Below, in pieces: positions 8,461-14,063 of a stretch of 21,395 nucleotides of DNA (position 1 is its first letter; every line of letters begins with the position of its first letter). Under the pieces are notes generated by a model that did not search any database, was not told the origin of the DNA, and worked only from the letters and a program-made list of their open reading frames with translations. Position numbers and translations under genes: made by a program. The stretch covers positions 1-21,395 of the IMG/VR virus record IMGVR_UViG_3300030102_006092; one strand, given 5' to 3'. The DNA is from a virus.

Positions 8461-9229
8461 GTCGGCATTCAAACTTCAAGGTATGCCTCCCATCTACTAT
8501 CTCAATCTGGATGGGCAAGAGGATCGTAAGATCTATATGGAGTCTCAGTTTAAGTATTGGGACATTGAAAACTATACTCGCATCTCTGCTTATGATGGAC
8601 GAGATGATGATCTGAGTGATATTGTCAAAGGTAGGTATCCTGACAATATGAATTCAGGTGAGATTGGATGTACCACATCTCACTTGAAAGCAATCAAGCA
8701 TTGGATGGAAACATCAGACTCTCCATGTGCAGTTATCATGGAAGATGATGTTGATCTTCAGATTGTCAAAAATTGGAACTTTACTTGGAAGGACTTCTAT
8801 GGGCAAGTTCCTTATGATTATGATGTGATTCAACTTGCAATTATCTGTACAGGAAATCTTCATGTAGCATTGCATAAGAGATTTGTTAATGACTTCTCAA
8901 CTGCTTGTTACATGATCACTAGACACCATGCTGAGAAACTTCTGAAGCATCATGTGCGAGGTGACAAATACAAACTGGATCAAGGTGTCAAGCCTCGTGC
9001 AGTTGCAGATGACTTGATCTACAATTCAGGTAATACCTTTGCAATTCCTTTGTTCTTGTATCGGATTGCTCTGGGGTCTTCTATTCATCCAGAGCATGTT
9101 GATCTCATCCATAAGCAGAGTCATGATGGTCTGTTAAACTTCTGGACACAGAACGGTCCAAATCTTAAAATTGAAGAGTTGATGAACTATGATCCATACT
9201 TGGGACGAATCACCAACCCAGGTGAGTGA
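8447..9229 (+). CDS. Glycosyltransferase family 25 (LPS-type)
   Basis: I start at ATG 8447, which puts the family N-terminus IYYLNLDGQEDRK at residues 16-28. Codons further upstream lie inside the previous gene and add nothing typical of GT25. GEIGCTTSHLKAI (71-83) and the acidic IMEDDVDL (97-104) are the strong GT25 signatures. A late DDLIYNSG segment follows. Length is 260 residues, normal for bacterial LPS GT25 enzymes. It is the last clear member of the glycan island; a T-run follows within 10 bp of its stop. Confidence 0.9.
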   Translation: MEKNKSAFKLQGMPPIYYLNLDGQEDRKIYMESQFKYWDIENYTRISAYDGRDDDLSDIVKGRYPDNMNSGEIGCTTSHLKAIKHWMETSDSPCAVIMEDDVDLQIVKNWNFTWKDFYGQVPYDYDVIQLAIICTGNLHVALHKRFVNDFSTACYMITRHHAEKLLKHHVRGDKYKLDQGVKPRAVADDLIYNSGNTFAIPLFLYRIALGSSIHPEHVDLIHKQSHDGLLNFWTQNGPNLKIEELMNYDPYLGRITNPGE

Positions 9230-9244
9230 TCCCTCCTTTTTTAT

Positions 9245-9427
9245 ATGAGATACCTTTTTCACCCTGTCACAATTATAAACCTGATGATCTGTGGATCTCT
9301 TGGGGTAATTGAATTTGTCCACACCAGAACACATCATACTTTAGAACAAGATGTTCATAGTCATGTTCATAGAGCACTACAAAAAAATCCAGAGTTAGCA
9401 CGCTCTACCTGTTGGGAGTTAGAATGA
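9245..9427 (+). CDS. Small hypothetical protein with one hydrophobic segment
   Basis: This 60-residue product has a hydrophobic stretch at about 7-24 (PVTIINLMICGSLGVIEF) and a His-rich, polar remainder, so it may be a small membrane protein with a cytoplasmic or periplasmic tail. I recognise no family. The ATG stands three bases after a T6 run (9236-9241). A weak five-pair stem (TCACC/GGTGA) lies further upstream, but not next to the T run. The stop overlaps the next start by ATGA, which supports both being real. Confidence 0.55.
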   Translation: MRYLFHPVTIINLMICGSLGVIEFVHTRTHHTLEQDVHSHVHRALQKNPELARSTCWELE

Positions 9428-9573
9428 TGAAGAAGAAACAAAAAGAAAATGTAGCAGAAATGACTAATTTGTATGATTTGATCTCTCAATTGCAGAACGA
9501 TATGCAAGAGTTACAAGATCAACACATTATTCTGTTACGAGAACTACTAGAAATCAAGAATAGACTTGACTAA
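9424..9573 (+). CDS. Small coiled-coil protein (49 aa)
   Basis: The product starts MMKKKQKENVAEMTNLYDL and continues as a Leu/Gln/Glu-rich helix with heptad spacing of Leu and Ile (LISQLQNDM, LRELLEIKNRL), so it is probably a short coiled coil. No family is recognised. The ATG overlaps the previous stop (ATGA). The 3' end contains the -35 element of the hli promoter, so the two transcription units overlap slightly. Confidence 0.5.
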   Translation: MMKKKQKENVAEMTNLYDLISQLQNDMQELQDQHIILLRELLEIKNRLD

Positions 9574-9594
9574 ATCGTTACATTACTATATAAT
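9566..9594 (+). promoter_or_regulatory. Sigma70-type promoter for the hli operon
   Basis: TTGACT (9566-9571), a 17-bp spacer and a consensus TATAAT (9589-9594) give a near-perfect host sigma70 promoter. Predicted start is about 9601, leaving a leader of about 20 nt before ATG 9621. The -35 box lies in the last codons of the upstream gene. Confidence 0.75.
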
Positions 9595-9602
9595 ATTGTA
9601 AC
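9577..9602. promoter_or_regulatory. Operator-like dyad GTTACA-N14-TGTAAC over the -10 box
   Basis: GTTACA at 9577-9582 and TGTAAC at 9597-9602 form a perfect inverted repeat centred on the -10 hexamer of the hli promoter. The placement fits a repressor or regulator site. No protein is assigned. Confidence 0.4.
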
Positions 9603-9620
9603 AGTTCTTTACACAAGACC

Positions 9621-9839
9621 ATGACCGTAACAACAAATGAGTTTGGACAACAGAATCTGTTTGCCAAAGAACCTCAAATGTATGTTTCCAAGACTGACGC
9701 TGAGCGTTACGGATATGAGACCTATGCAGAGCGTGCTGAGAAACTCAATGGGCGTGTTGCTATGCTAGGATTCGTAGCAGCGGTGGTTTCTTATGCAACC
9801 ACTGGTAGTCTCTTCTTCTTTGGAGCATTCGGTATCTGA
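9621..9839 (+). CDS. hli: High-light-inducible protein (HLIP)
   Basis: The 72-residue product carries the HLIP/CAB-like core AERAEKLNGRVAMLGFVAAV (36-55), with the conserved ExxNGRxAMxGF chlorophyll-binding signature and one membrane helix ending in SYATTGSLF. HLIPs bind chlorophyll and carotenoid in the thylakoid and protect photosystems from excess light and during PSII repair. The N-terminal 35 residues are polar and typical of longer phage and cyanobacterial HLIPs. It is first in a four-gene operon behind a strong promoter. Its stop overlaps the next start (TGATG). Confidence 0.95.
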   Translation: MTVTTNEFGQQNLFAKEPQMYVSKTDAERYGYETYAERAEKLNGRVAMLGFVAAVVSYATTGSLFFFGAFGI

Positions 9840-10060
9840 TGGAAAACTCCCTTCTTGAAATTCTCACTTATTATGTAATTGGTGGTGCCCTTTTTATTGG
9901 TGCCCCAGGAGTATTTTTCTTTGTTGTATTCATGTCAGCTCTTCAAAATACGAAGGGTCGTATGGTTGGATACAAAGATCACAAAACCTACGGTGATTCC
10001 TCAATCTATGAGAACACTAGTAGCGACAACAGCAAATTTTACCTCACTTTAGAACAATGA
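9839..10060 (+). CDS. Small single-span membrane protein in the hli operon
   Basis: The 73-residue product has one hydrophobic span at about 8-35, centred on YYVIGGALFIGAPGVFFFVV, followed by a polar C-terminal tail. The span contains small-residue patches (GGALFIGAPG) that suit helix packing. I do not recognise a named subunit. Tight coupling to two hli genes (1-bp overlap before, ATGA overlap after) suggests a thylakoid-associated role, which is an inference from position only. Confidence 0.7.
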   Translation: MENSLLEILTYYVIGGALFIGAPGVFFFVVFMSALQNTKGRMVGYKDHKTYGDSSIYENTSSDNSKFYLTLEQ

Positions 10061-10164
10061 CTGAAAGAGCAGAACGCATTAATGGATGGGCAGCAATGAT
10101 CGGTGTTATTGCAGCAATCGGATCCTACGCAACTACAGGACAAATCATCCCAGGTGTATGGTGA
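10057..10164 (+). CDS. hli: Short high-light-inducible protein (HLIP), 35 aa
   Basis: This very short frame encodes nearly only the HLIP core: ERAERINGWAAMIGVIAAIG, then SYATTGQII. ExxNG.xAMxG is kept, and the SYATTG turn matches the longer HLIP at 9621-9839. One chlorophyll-binding helix is predicted with almost no N-terminal extension. The start overlaps the previous stop by ATGA and its stop shares one base with the next ATG, which supports its expression despite the small size. Confidence 0.88.
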   Translation: MTERAERINGWAAMIGVIAAIGSYATTGQIIPGVW

Positions 10165-10247
10165 TGGCACTATTAGCACTTTCAGGAATCCTTATTGGTG
10201 CCTTTGTAGGTGCTGCTTTCCTGACACAAGACGAACAAACTGAATAA
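10164..10247 (+). CDS. Tiny membrane protein (27 aa), last gene of hli operon
   Basis: The product is one glycine-rich hydrophobic helix (LSGILIGAFVGAAFL) followed by an acidic tail TQDEQTE. The GxxxG-like spacing suggests helix-helix packing, as in tiny photosystem subunits or HLIP partners. I do not recognise a family. It overlaps the short HLIP by one base and is followed within 10 bp by the operon terminator. Confidence 0.55.
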   Translation: MALLALSGILIGAFVGAAFLTQDEQTE

Positions 10248-10256
10248 TATTGATTA

Positions 10257-10287
10257 GACTCTCTACATACAGTAGAGGGTCTTTTTT
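10257..10287 (+). terminator. Rho-independent terminator of hli operon
   Basis: GACTCTCTAC (10257-10266) pairs with GTAGAGGGTC (10272-10281) over 10 bp with one G-U pair and a 5-nt loop, followed by T6 (10282-10287). Confidence 0.85.
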
Positions 10288-10289
10288 AT

Positions 10290-10475
10290 ATGCCTAGGAA
10301 TCAAGTAAGCATTGAAGAGTTGCGCTGTCGTATTATGAAACTCAAGAACAGTGCATATTATGATGTTGTTGAAGATATTGGTGGTCAGAGAAGACACCTT
10401 TATCCTGGAGAGCAGCAGTTGGTTCAGAAGCATTTTAGTTATGTTTTAGACATACTGGATGAGTATAGGTTCTAA
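10290..10475 (+). CDS. Small hypothetical protein (61 aa)
   Basis: A soluble, charged 61-residue product (begins MPRNQVSIEELRCRIMKLKN, ends DILDEYRF) with predicted helices and no membrane span. No family is recognised. Its ATG lies three bases after the T-run of the hli terminator, with no Shine-Dalgarno sequence, so it would need readthrough of that terminator or leaderless translation. The frame uses codons like its neighbours, so I think it is real. Confidence 0.55.
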   Translation: MPRNQVSIEELRCRIMKLKNSAYYDVVEDIGGQRRHLYPGEQQLVQKHFSYVLDILDEYRF

Positions 10476-10483
10476 TTTAAAAC

Positions 10484-10491
10484 AATAAATA
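10484..10491 (+). promoter_or_regulatory. Possible T4-type late promoter (AATAAATA)
   Basis: AATAAATA differs by one base from the T4 late consensus TATAAATA and lies 28 bp before ATG 10520. AT-rich context makes a chance match possible. Confidence 0.3.
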
Positions 10492-10519
10492 TAATGAGGC
10501 AAAGAATTATCCTTTATTA

Positions 10520-10648
10520 ATGAGTAAGATATTACATCACGTTGGCAGAAAAGAGTTTAAGAAAACTTATCAGAAGAAACTTGATGAGCAAAAAAATCTT
10601 GCTGTAAAAAAATTAGAAGAAGAGAAAAGAAGAGGAAGAAGTGGTTGA
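10520..10648 (+). CDS. Small basic hypothetical protein (42 aa)
   Basis: The product starts MSKILHHVGRKEFKKTYQKK and is dominated by Lys, Arg and Glu, with a C-terminal helix EEEKRRGRSG. It may be a short charged helix or nucleic-acid-binding peptide, but there is no recognisable family. No strong ribosome site is seen. The only support is the open frame and its place between genes, so this is a tentative call. Confidence 0.4.
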   Translation: MSKILHHVGRKEFKKTYQKKLDEQKNLAVKKLEEEKRRGRSG

Positions 10649-10687
10649 ATCCACTTGGAGTAAATTGAAAAAACATCAGAAAAGGGG

Positions 10688-10717
10688 TTGACAGGTTCGG
10701 TAGGTTCGGGTTATACT
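10688..10717 (+). promoter_or_regulatory. Sigma70-type promoter upstream of the porin-like gene
   Basis: TTGACA (10688-10693), an 18-bp spacer and TATACT (10712-10717). The upstream GGGG and the TATACT -10 box are shared with the psbA promoters at 18096-18172. Confidence 0.7.
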
Positions 10718-10728
10718 AAGAGTTCGGT
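10693..10728 (+). repeat. 9-bp phased repeats AGGTTCGGT around the -10 box
   Basis: AGGTTCGGT (10693), AGGTTCGGG (10702) and GAGTTCGGT (10720) share one 9-bp register. The missing unit (10711-10719) holds the -10 TATACT. This looks like iterated operator half-sites. Confidence 0.5.
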
Positions 10729-10730
10729 TG

Positions 10731-10738
10731 TATAAATA
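10731..10738 (+). promoter_or_regulatory. T4-type late promoter TATAAATA
   Basis: An exact match to the T4 late promoter octamer lies 151 bp before the porin-like ATG and just downstream of a sigma70 promoter, so this gene could be transcribed both early and late. Confidence 0.6.
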
Positions 10739-10803
10739 CCTACTCGTAAAGCGCATTACGAATTGTTACAGTCCTATCGTCTCAACTACTCACGACGGAT
10801 CTG

Positions 10804-10812
10804 TGGTATAAT
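10804..10812 (+). promoter_or_regulatory. Extended -10 promoter TGGTATAAT
   Basis: TG-N-TATAAT (TATAAT 10807-10812), with no clear -35 box. The following bases ATACAT are shared with the petF-upstream element at 20559. Predicted start is about 10819, just before two leader hairpins. Confidence 0.45.
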
Positions 10813-10821
10813 ACATCCAAC

Positions 10822-10866
10822 GCAGACAAGTCGAGTCTGCTACCATCTGCGGGTAAACACTCCGCA
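10822..10866 (+). other. Two leader hairpins in the porin-like mRNA
   Basis: Stem 1 is GCAGAC (10822-10827) with GTCTGC (10835-10840). Stem 2 is TGCGG (10848-10852) with CCGCA (10862-10866). A second TCTGC at 10846-10850 can also pair with GCAGA of stem 1, which would exclude stem 2, so alternative folds are possible. Confidence 0.45.
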
Positions 10867-10888
10867 AGTAAAAACGAGGTTTAAACAA

Positions 10889-11260
10889 ATGATCAAATCT
10901 GTATTCGCAGCGACCGCTGCTCTGTCTATGTCCGCAGGCGCTGCCCTTGCAGGTCCCTACGTCAACGTGGAAGCGAACTCTGGTTGGACTGGTTCGGACT
11001 ACACTGGTACGACGACAGACGCTCACGTAGGATACGAGGGCACTATCGGTGAAGGTGCTTCCTACTATGTCCAGGCAGGTGCTTCTGTCGTTTCTCCTGA
11101 CAGTGGTGAGTCTGATACCGTTCCTTCTGGCAAGGCAGGTCTTGGTGTCGCTCTGACCGATGCACTGGGTGCATATGGTGAAGTCTCCTTCATCGGTTCT
11201 GGTTATGCTGACGTTGACCGTGGTTATGGCGGTAAATTGGGTGTTAAGTATAACTTCTGA
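10889..11260 (+). CDS. Porin-like outer-membrane beta-barrel protein (short)
   Basis: I start at ATG 10889 because it begins a clear signal peptide: MIKSVFAATAALSMSAGAALA, cleavage before GPYVNVEANS. The frame is open further upstream through the leader, but without family-like sequence. The mature part (about 100 residues) alternates polar and aromatic residues in short strands (SYYVQAGASVV, GKAGLGVAL, AYGEVSFIGSG, GKLGVKYNF). It ends on Phe, the signal recognised by the BAM machinery of outer-membrane barrels. The length suits a small barrel or half-barrel. Codons are C-ending (TAC, GAC, AAC, TCC) as in psbA, unlike neighbouring genes, which suggests high expression. Multiple promoter elements precede it and a strong terminator follows. 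Confidence 0.78.
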   Translation: MIKSVFAATAALSMSAGAALAGPYVNVEANSGWTGSDYTGTTTDAHVGYEGTIGEGASYYVQAGASVVSPDSGESDTVPSGKAGLGVALTDALGAYGEVSFIGSGYADVDRGYGGKLGVKYNF

Positions 11261-11272
11261 TGTAGTTCGTAT

Positions 11273-11295
11273 GGGGGGCAACGCCCCCCTTTTTT
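11273..11295 (+). terminator. Rho-independent terminator after the porin-like gene
   Basis: GGGGGGC (11273-11279) pairs perfectly with GCCCCCC (11283-11289) around a 3-nt loop, followed by T6. It is the strongest hairpin in the window. Confidence 0.92.
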
Positions 11296-11297
11296 GT

Positions 11298-11696
11298 ATG
11301 ATTCTCGAATTAATTCTTTCTCTTACTCCTATTGACTATCAGCATCTTGCTCGTACCGTACAAGTAGAAACTCCATCTGGAAATTTTGACGAGTATTGTG
11401 TTGCTGTATCAATTCTGAATAGAGTTAGATCTTCAAAATTTCCAAACACTGTTGCGGATGTAGTTTATTCTCCTGGACAGTACGAGGGACTTTTTAATCA
11501 TCGTCCAGTAGCAAATCAAAGTCTAGTGAACAGGTTGCGATCTGAAGAAGGTCGTGCTAAACTGTTAACAGCATATTCTATCATTGGAGATAGGACTGAC
11601 TTCAAAGGTCAAAGTATGCTTAACTATCGTGTACCATCGGAAGATCCGATGTGTGATCCCAAAGGAAACTTCTATCACTATCATTGGCAGTCATGA
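11298..11696 (+). CDS. SleB-like cell-wall hydrolase (Hydrolase_2 family)
   Basis: I start at ATG 11298; the frame extends upstream only through the terminator and porin-like gene. The 132-residue product matches the SleB/Hydrolase_2 core: ARTVQVETPSGNFDEYCVAV (18-37), SILNRVRSSKFPNTVADVVY (38-57), then PGQYEGLF. The Glu in QVETPSG sits where the family has its catalytic glutamate. A C-terminal GNFYHYHW segment corresponds to the family's closing FYH motif. Such enzymes cleave peptidoglycan, so a lysis role is likely. The mature domain lacks a clear signal peptide, though residues 1-10 are hydrophobic. The ATG stands three bases after the terminator T-run. Confidence 0.8.
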   Translation: MILELILSLTPIDYQHLARTVQVETPSGNFDEYCVAVSILNRVRSSKFPNTVADVVYSPGQYEGLFNHRPVANQSLVNRLRSEEGRAKLLTAYSIIGDRTDFKGQSMLNYRVPSEDPMCDPKGNFYHYHWQS

Positions 11697-12160
11697 TCAG
11701 CAAATTCAAGGCACTTATCAATAAAGTCATTCCTAAAGGAGAAGAATCTAAAGTTGAATGTGCTATTGATGATCAAGTAGTATCATGCTCTGAAGTTGAT
11801 AGTGTTCCATTTATTGGTGAGGACACAACCAATTATCATGATTGGATTGAAGAGGAATATGAGCAGGAACCTTACATTGGAATTCCTGCTCCTGCATACT
11901 TAGAGTATGATCCTTGGTTTTCTCCTCCTGTGTATTCTGAAAAACAGATTACTGTAAAAGAAGCATATGATCATGCAGTTGCAGATAATCAGATCCTGGA
12001 AGAGTCTGAGACTTCAGAACCTCCAGACATTCATGAAAGGATCTATCAAATTGCAACTGCTAGTTGGAACACCGTTAAGGAAACTCAAGGTGGTTCTGAA
12101 AACTTTCAGGAAGGACCTGGTGGTTGGAATTCTGGTAATGGTTGGGGACTTTACAAATGA
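11693..12160 (+). CDS. Acidic hypothetical protein (155 aa)
   Basis: The product begins MISKFKALINKVIPKGEE, then is strongly acidic and rich in Tyr, Pro and Trp (IGIPAPAYLEYDPWFSPPV), and ends in a Gly/Trp-rich tail NSGNGWGLYK. No membrane span or known motif is seen. The start overlaps the hydrolase stop by ATGA and the stop overlaps the next start by ATGA, making an operon likely. The composition suggests a partly disordered protein; I cannot assign a function. Confidence 0.65.
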   Translation: MISKFKALINKVIPKGEESKVECAIDDQVVSCSEVDSVPFIGEDTTNYHDWIEEEYEQEPYIGIPAPAYLEYDPWFSPPVYSEKQITVKEAYDHAVADNQILEESETSEPPDIHERIYQIATASWNTVKETQGGSENFQEGPGGWNSGNGWGLYK

Positions 12161-12369
12161 ATCAAGACTGGCGTTACAGTGAAGAAAGAATGGATGTTCG
12201 TACACAAGGACTGAATATTCTACTCAAGAAGTTTGGTTCTCAGATTTGCTCTGATGGATCTCCTAGATATTCTAATCAAAGCATTTACGAGTGTGTTCAT
12301 GATTGGGTGTCACAAGGTAATATAACTACTAGTGGTATTGTCAAGTATTATGAGGCGTATTACACATGA
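12157..12369 (+). CDS. Small hypothetical protein (70 aa)
   Basis: A soluble 70-residue product (begins MNQDWRYSEERMDVRTQGLN) with two Cys (SQICSDG, IYECVHDW) and a Tyr-rich end (IVKYYEAYYT). It may form a small helical domain. No family is recognised. ATGA overlaps link it to both neighbours, which supports translation and the choice of ATG 12157. Confidence 0.65.
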   Translation: MNQDWRYSEERMDVRTQGLNILLKKFGSQICSDGSPRYSNQSIYECVHDWVSQGNITTSGIVKYYEAYYT

Positions 12370-13037
12370 AAAAAATTATTGCATCCTTGGTTGCTGCGGT
12401 AGCGGTTGCCCTACCTGTTCATTCAGATCCACTCCAAGAAAATGAGTATCGTACCAATCACTCTATGGGGTGTATGTTACTTCGGGAATGTACAGATGGA
12501 GTCAAACAAGTCTTTAGTCTTTTGGATATTTCTAGTCAGTATTCCAATACTTACGATTTTTATCCGGTTGCTACTGAATTCAACAACATGCTCACTCATC
12601 TCAACCGGGTCGGAGTTAATGTGTTTCTAGCAGATGAAAAATATTTTCCTGTAGGACATCGTGGAGTATATCATACGGTAAGTAATAATTTCTTCCTTAA
12701 TAAATCACATATGCATCGTCCTGGTGTATTGATGTCAGTGATGCGCCATGAAGGATGGCACGCTGCACAGGATTGTATGGCAGGCACTATTAATAATAGT
12801 ATGATTGCTATCATCATGCCTGAAGAATCTGTTCCTTCTTTCTGGCGTGAAATGGTAGAAAGAACATATCCTGAATCTGCTATACCTTGGGAAGCAGAAG
12901 CAACCTGGGCAGGTAAGACTGAAGGTATGACTGCCAAAGCACTTGAGTCTTGTGCTCGTGGAACTATGTGGATTGATTACGATCCAACACCTATGACTCG
13001 TGAGTGGTTGGTGGAGAAAGGATTTATTGCTAAATAA
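12366..13037 (+). CDS. Exported protein with HEGWH zinc-protease-like motif
   Basis: The 223-residue product starts with a signal peptide, MKKIIASLVAAVAVALPVHS, cut before DPLQEN. The central helix VLMSVMRHEGWHAAQDC (121-137) contains HEGWH (128-132), a match to the HExxH zinc motif. Glu176 or Glu178 in PWEAEATWAG could be the third metal ligand, as in gluzincin-like enzymes. Cysteines at 36, 42 and 137 could form disulphides in the periplasm. The activity is inferred from the motif alone. It is co-transcribed with the SleB-like hydrolase, so a role in the envelope during infection or lysis is plausible. Start overlaps the previous stop (ATGA). Confidence 0.72.
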   Translation: MKKIIASLVAAVAVALPVHSDPLQENEYRTNHSMGCMLLRECTDGVKQVFSLLDISSQYSNTYDFYPVATEFNNMLTHLNRVGVNVFLADEKYFPVGHRGVYHTVSNNFFLNKSHMHRPGVLMSVMRHEGWHAAQDCMAGTINNSMIAIIMPEESVPSFWREMVERTYPESAIPWEAEATWAGKTEGMTAKALESCARGTMWIDYDPTPMTREWLVEKGFIAK

Positions 13038-13057
13038 AGTTGCCTTGCTCTCTACTA

Positions 13058-13351
13058 ATGGCGGATACAAAACCTAAGGTAGAGAAGGAAGACCACGATG
13101 AAGATAAAGGTGAAGTTCTTGGTAATCTAGTCAAAGTTGTTGTATTGATTTGGTCTGCCTCTCTTCTTACATTCTCATATGTTCGACTTCCAAATGGAAA
13201 CAAAATCTTAGATTTTGATCCTACTTTCATCGCTTCGGTCTTTTCTGGATCGTTAGCTGCATTTGGTTTGAGTCCCGCTAAAAATGGTAGTTCTCCTAAG
13301 AAAGCACCTGAGATCAAAAGAAAAGAAGAACCTACTGAACCTAAGATCTGA
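13058..13351 (+). CDS. Small membrane protein, possibly holin-like
   Basis: The 97-residue product has a charged N-terminus (MADTKPKVEKEDHDEDKGE), a membrane span at about 21-42 (GNLVKVVVLIWSASLLTFSYV), a short loop, and a second weaker hydrophobic segment (FIASVFSGSLAAFGL, about 57-71). A Lys/Pro/Glu-rich tail follows. Two spans with charged ends fit class II holins, but also many small phage membrane proteins. Its position between lytic-type genes supports, but does not prove, a lysis role. Confidence 0.6.
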   Translation: MADTKPKVEKEDHDEDKGEVLGNLVKVVVLIWSASLLTFSYVRLPNGNKILDFDPTFIASVFSGSLAAFGLSPAKNGSSPKKAPEIKRKEEPTEPKI

Positions 13352-13357
13352 TGAAAA

Positions 13358-13987
13358 ATGAAACTCTTTTCTGAAAAGGAAACTCAAACACCTGAGATTC
13401 CTGTACAGTCAACTCCTAAGTCCCCCTTTAAGTGGTTTGCACTTGCAGTGGGGACTTTTTTTGGTGTTGCCCATATCGGTGTATTGGGTTATTTGATTGA
13501 TGATAAGTCTCCAGATTTTCCAGTCATTCAATTTCCAAGAGGAGATTATTCTTCTTATGAAGTTGAAGGTAATCGAGATGGATATAGGATTAGATATAAA
13601 GCAAATGATCCTACTGTATTGAACTCTAATAGATCTTTAGAGTTGGATCAACATAAAAAGGGATTCTTCGGTGGAAACACTGAAACTCGTAGAAGAGAAT
13701 ATCGTTCCGATCAATATACAATGGATGGTGCTAGAAATATGGGAGGTGCCGTTACTAACGGCGAGGGAAAGAATCTTGCAAAAAGCAAAGAGTGTATACG
13801 GGCGGACGCTGGAGCACGGTCACAAGGTGCAATGGCAGGAACTAGTCTTGCTGCTGGTTTAGTTGTCCCTGTAGTTTCTAACATTCCATATATTGGTTGG
13901 TTAGCAGGTGGTTGGGCAATGCTCTTAGGTCAAAAGGCAGGTTCAGAAATTGGATCTGAAATTGGTTCTTCATTCAATGATTGTTAA
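13358..13987 (+). CDS. Hypothetical membrane protein with glycine-zipper end
   Basis: The 209-residue product has a membrane span at about 25-47 (FKWFALAVGTFFGVAHIGVL), a polar middle with an RRREYRSDQYTMDGARNMGG segment, and a C-terminal hydrophobic region (AGTSLAAGLVVPVVSNIPYI, GWLAGGWAML). It ends in the small repeat GSEIGSEIGSSF, resembling glycine-zipper membrane motifs. No family is recognised. It starts seven bases after the previous stop. The glycine zipper could mediate oligomerisation in a membrane, which is an inference. Confidence 0.65.
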   Translation: MKLFSEKETQTPEIPVQSTPKSPFKWFALAVGTFFGVAHIGVLGYLIDDKSPDFPVIQFPRGDYSSYEVEGNRDGYRIRYKANDPTVLNSNRSLELDQHKKGFFGGNTETRRREYRSDQYTMDGARNMGGAVTNGEGKNLAKSKECIRADAGARSQGAMAGTSLAAGLVVPVVSNIPYIGWLAGGWAMLLGQKAGSEIGSEIGSSFNDC

Positions 13988-14002
13988 GTTAGCATATCAA
14001 CT

Positions 14003-14033
14003 TATTCCTTCTACTGATAGTAATAAAGGAATA
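14003..14033 (+). other. Intergenic hairpin before PTOX
   Basis: TATTCCTT (14003-14010) pairs with AAGGAATA (14026-14033), and TACT/AGTA pairs inside. No T-run follows, so it is more likely an mRNA stability or processing hairpin than a terminator. Confidence 0.45.
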
Positions 14034-14043
14034 TAGATAATTA

Positions 14044-14063
14044 CATATGCCTGTATGCATATG
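14044..14063 (+). other. Hairpin covering the PTOX start codon
   Basis: CATATGC (14044-14050) and GCATATG (14057-14063) are perfect inverted repeats around a 6-nt loop. The 3' arm contains the ATG at 14061 and the 14055 ATG overlaps the loop and arm, so folding would hide the start region. No Shine-Dalgarno sequence is seen. Confidence 0.45.

Noticed and set aside
10763-10888. Longer start for the porin-like protein at TTG 10763
   Set aside because: The extra 42 residues are encoded in a leader full of hairpins and promoter boxes, and would hide the clear signal peptide.
10790-11281. 163-residue minus-strand frame over the porin-like gene
   Set aside because: It is rich in Arg, Ser and Thr without motifs and mirrors a gene with a signal peptide and C-ending codons, so it is an antisense shadow.
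13978-14037. 19-codon frame after the 209-aa membrane protein
   Set aside because: Overlaps a hairpin, has no ribosome site and too few residues to judge.
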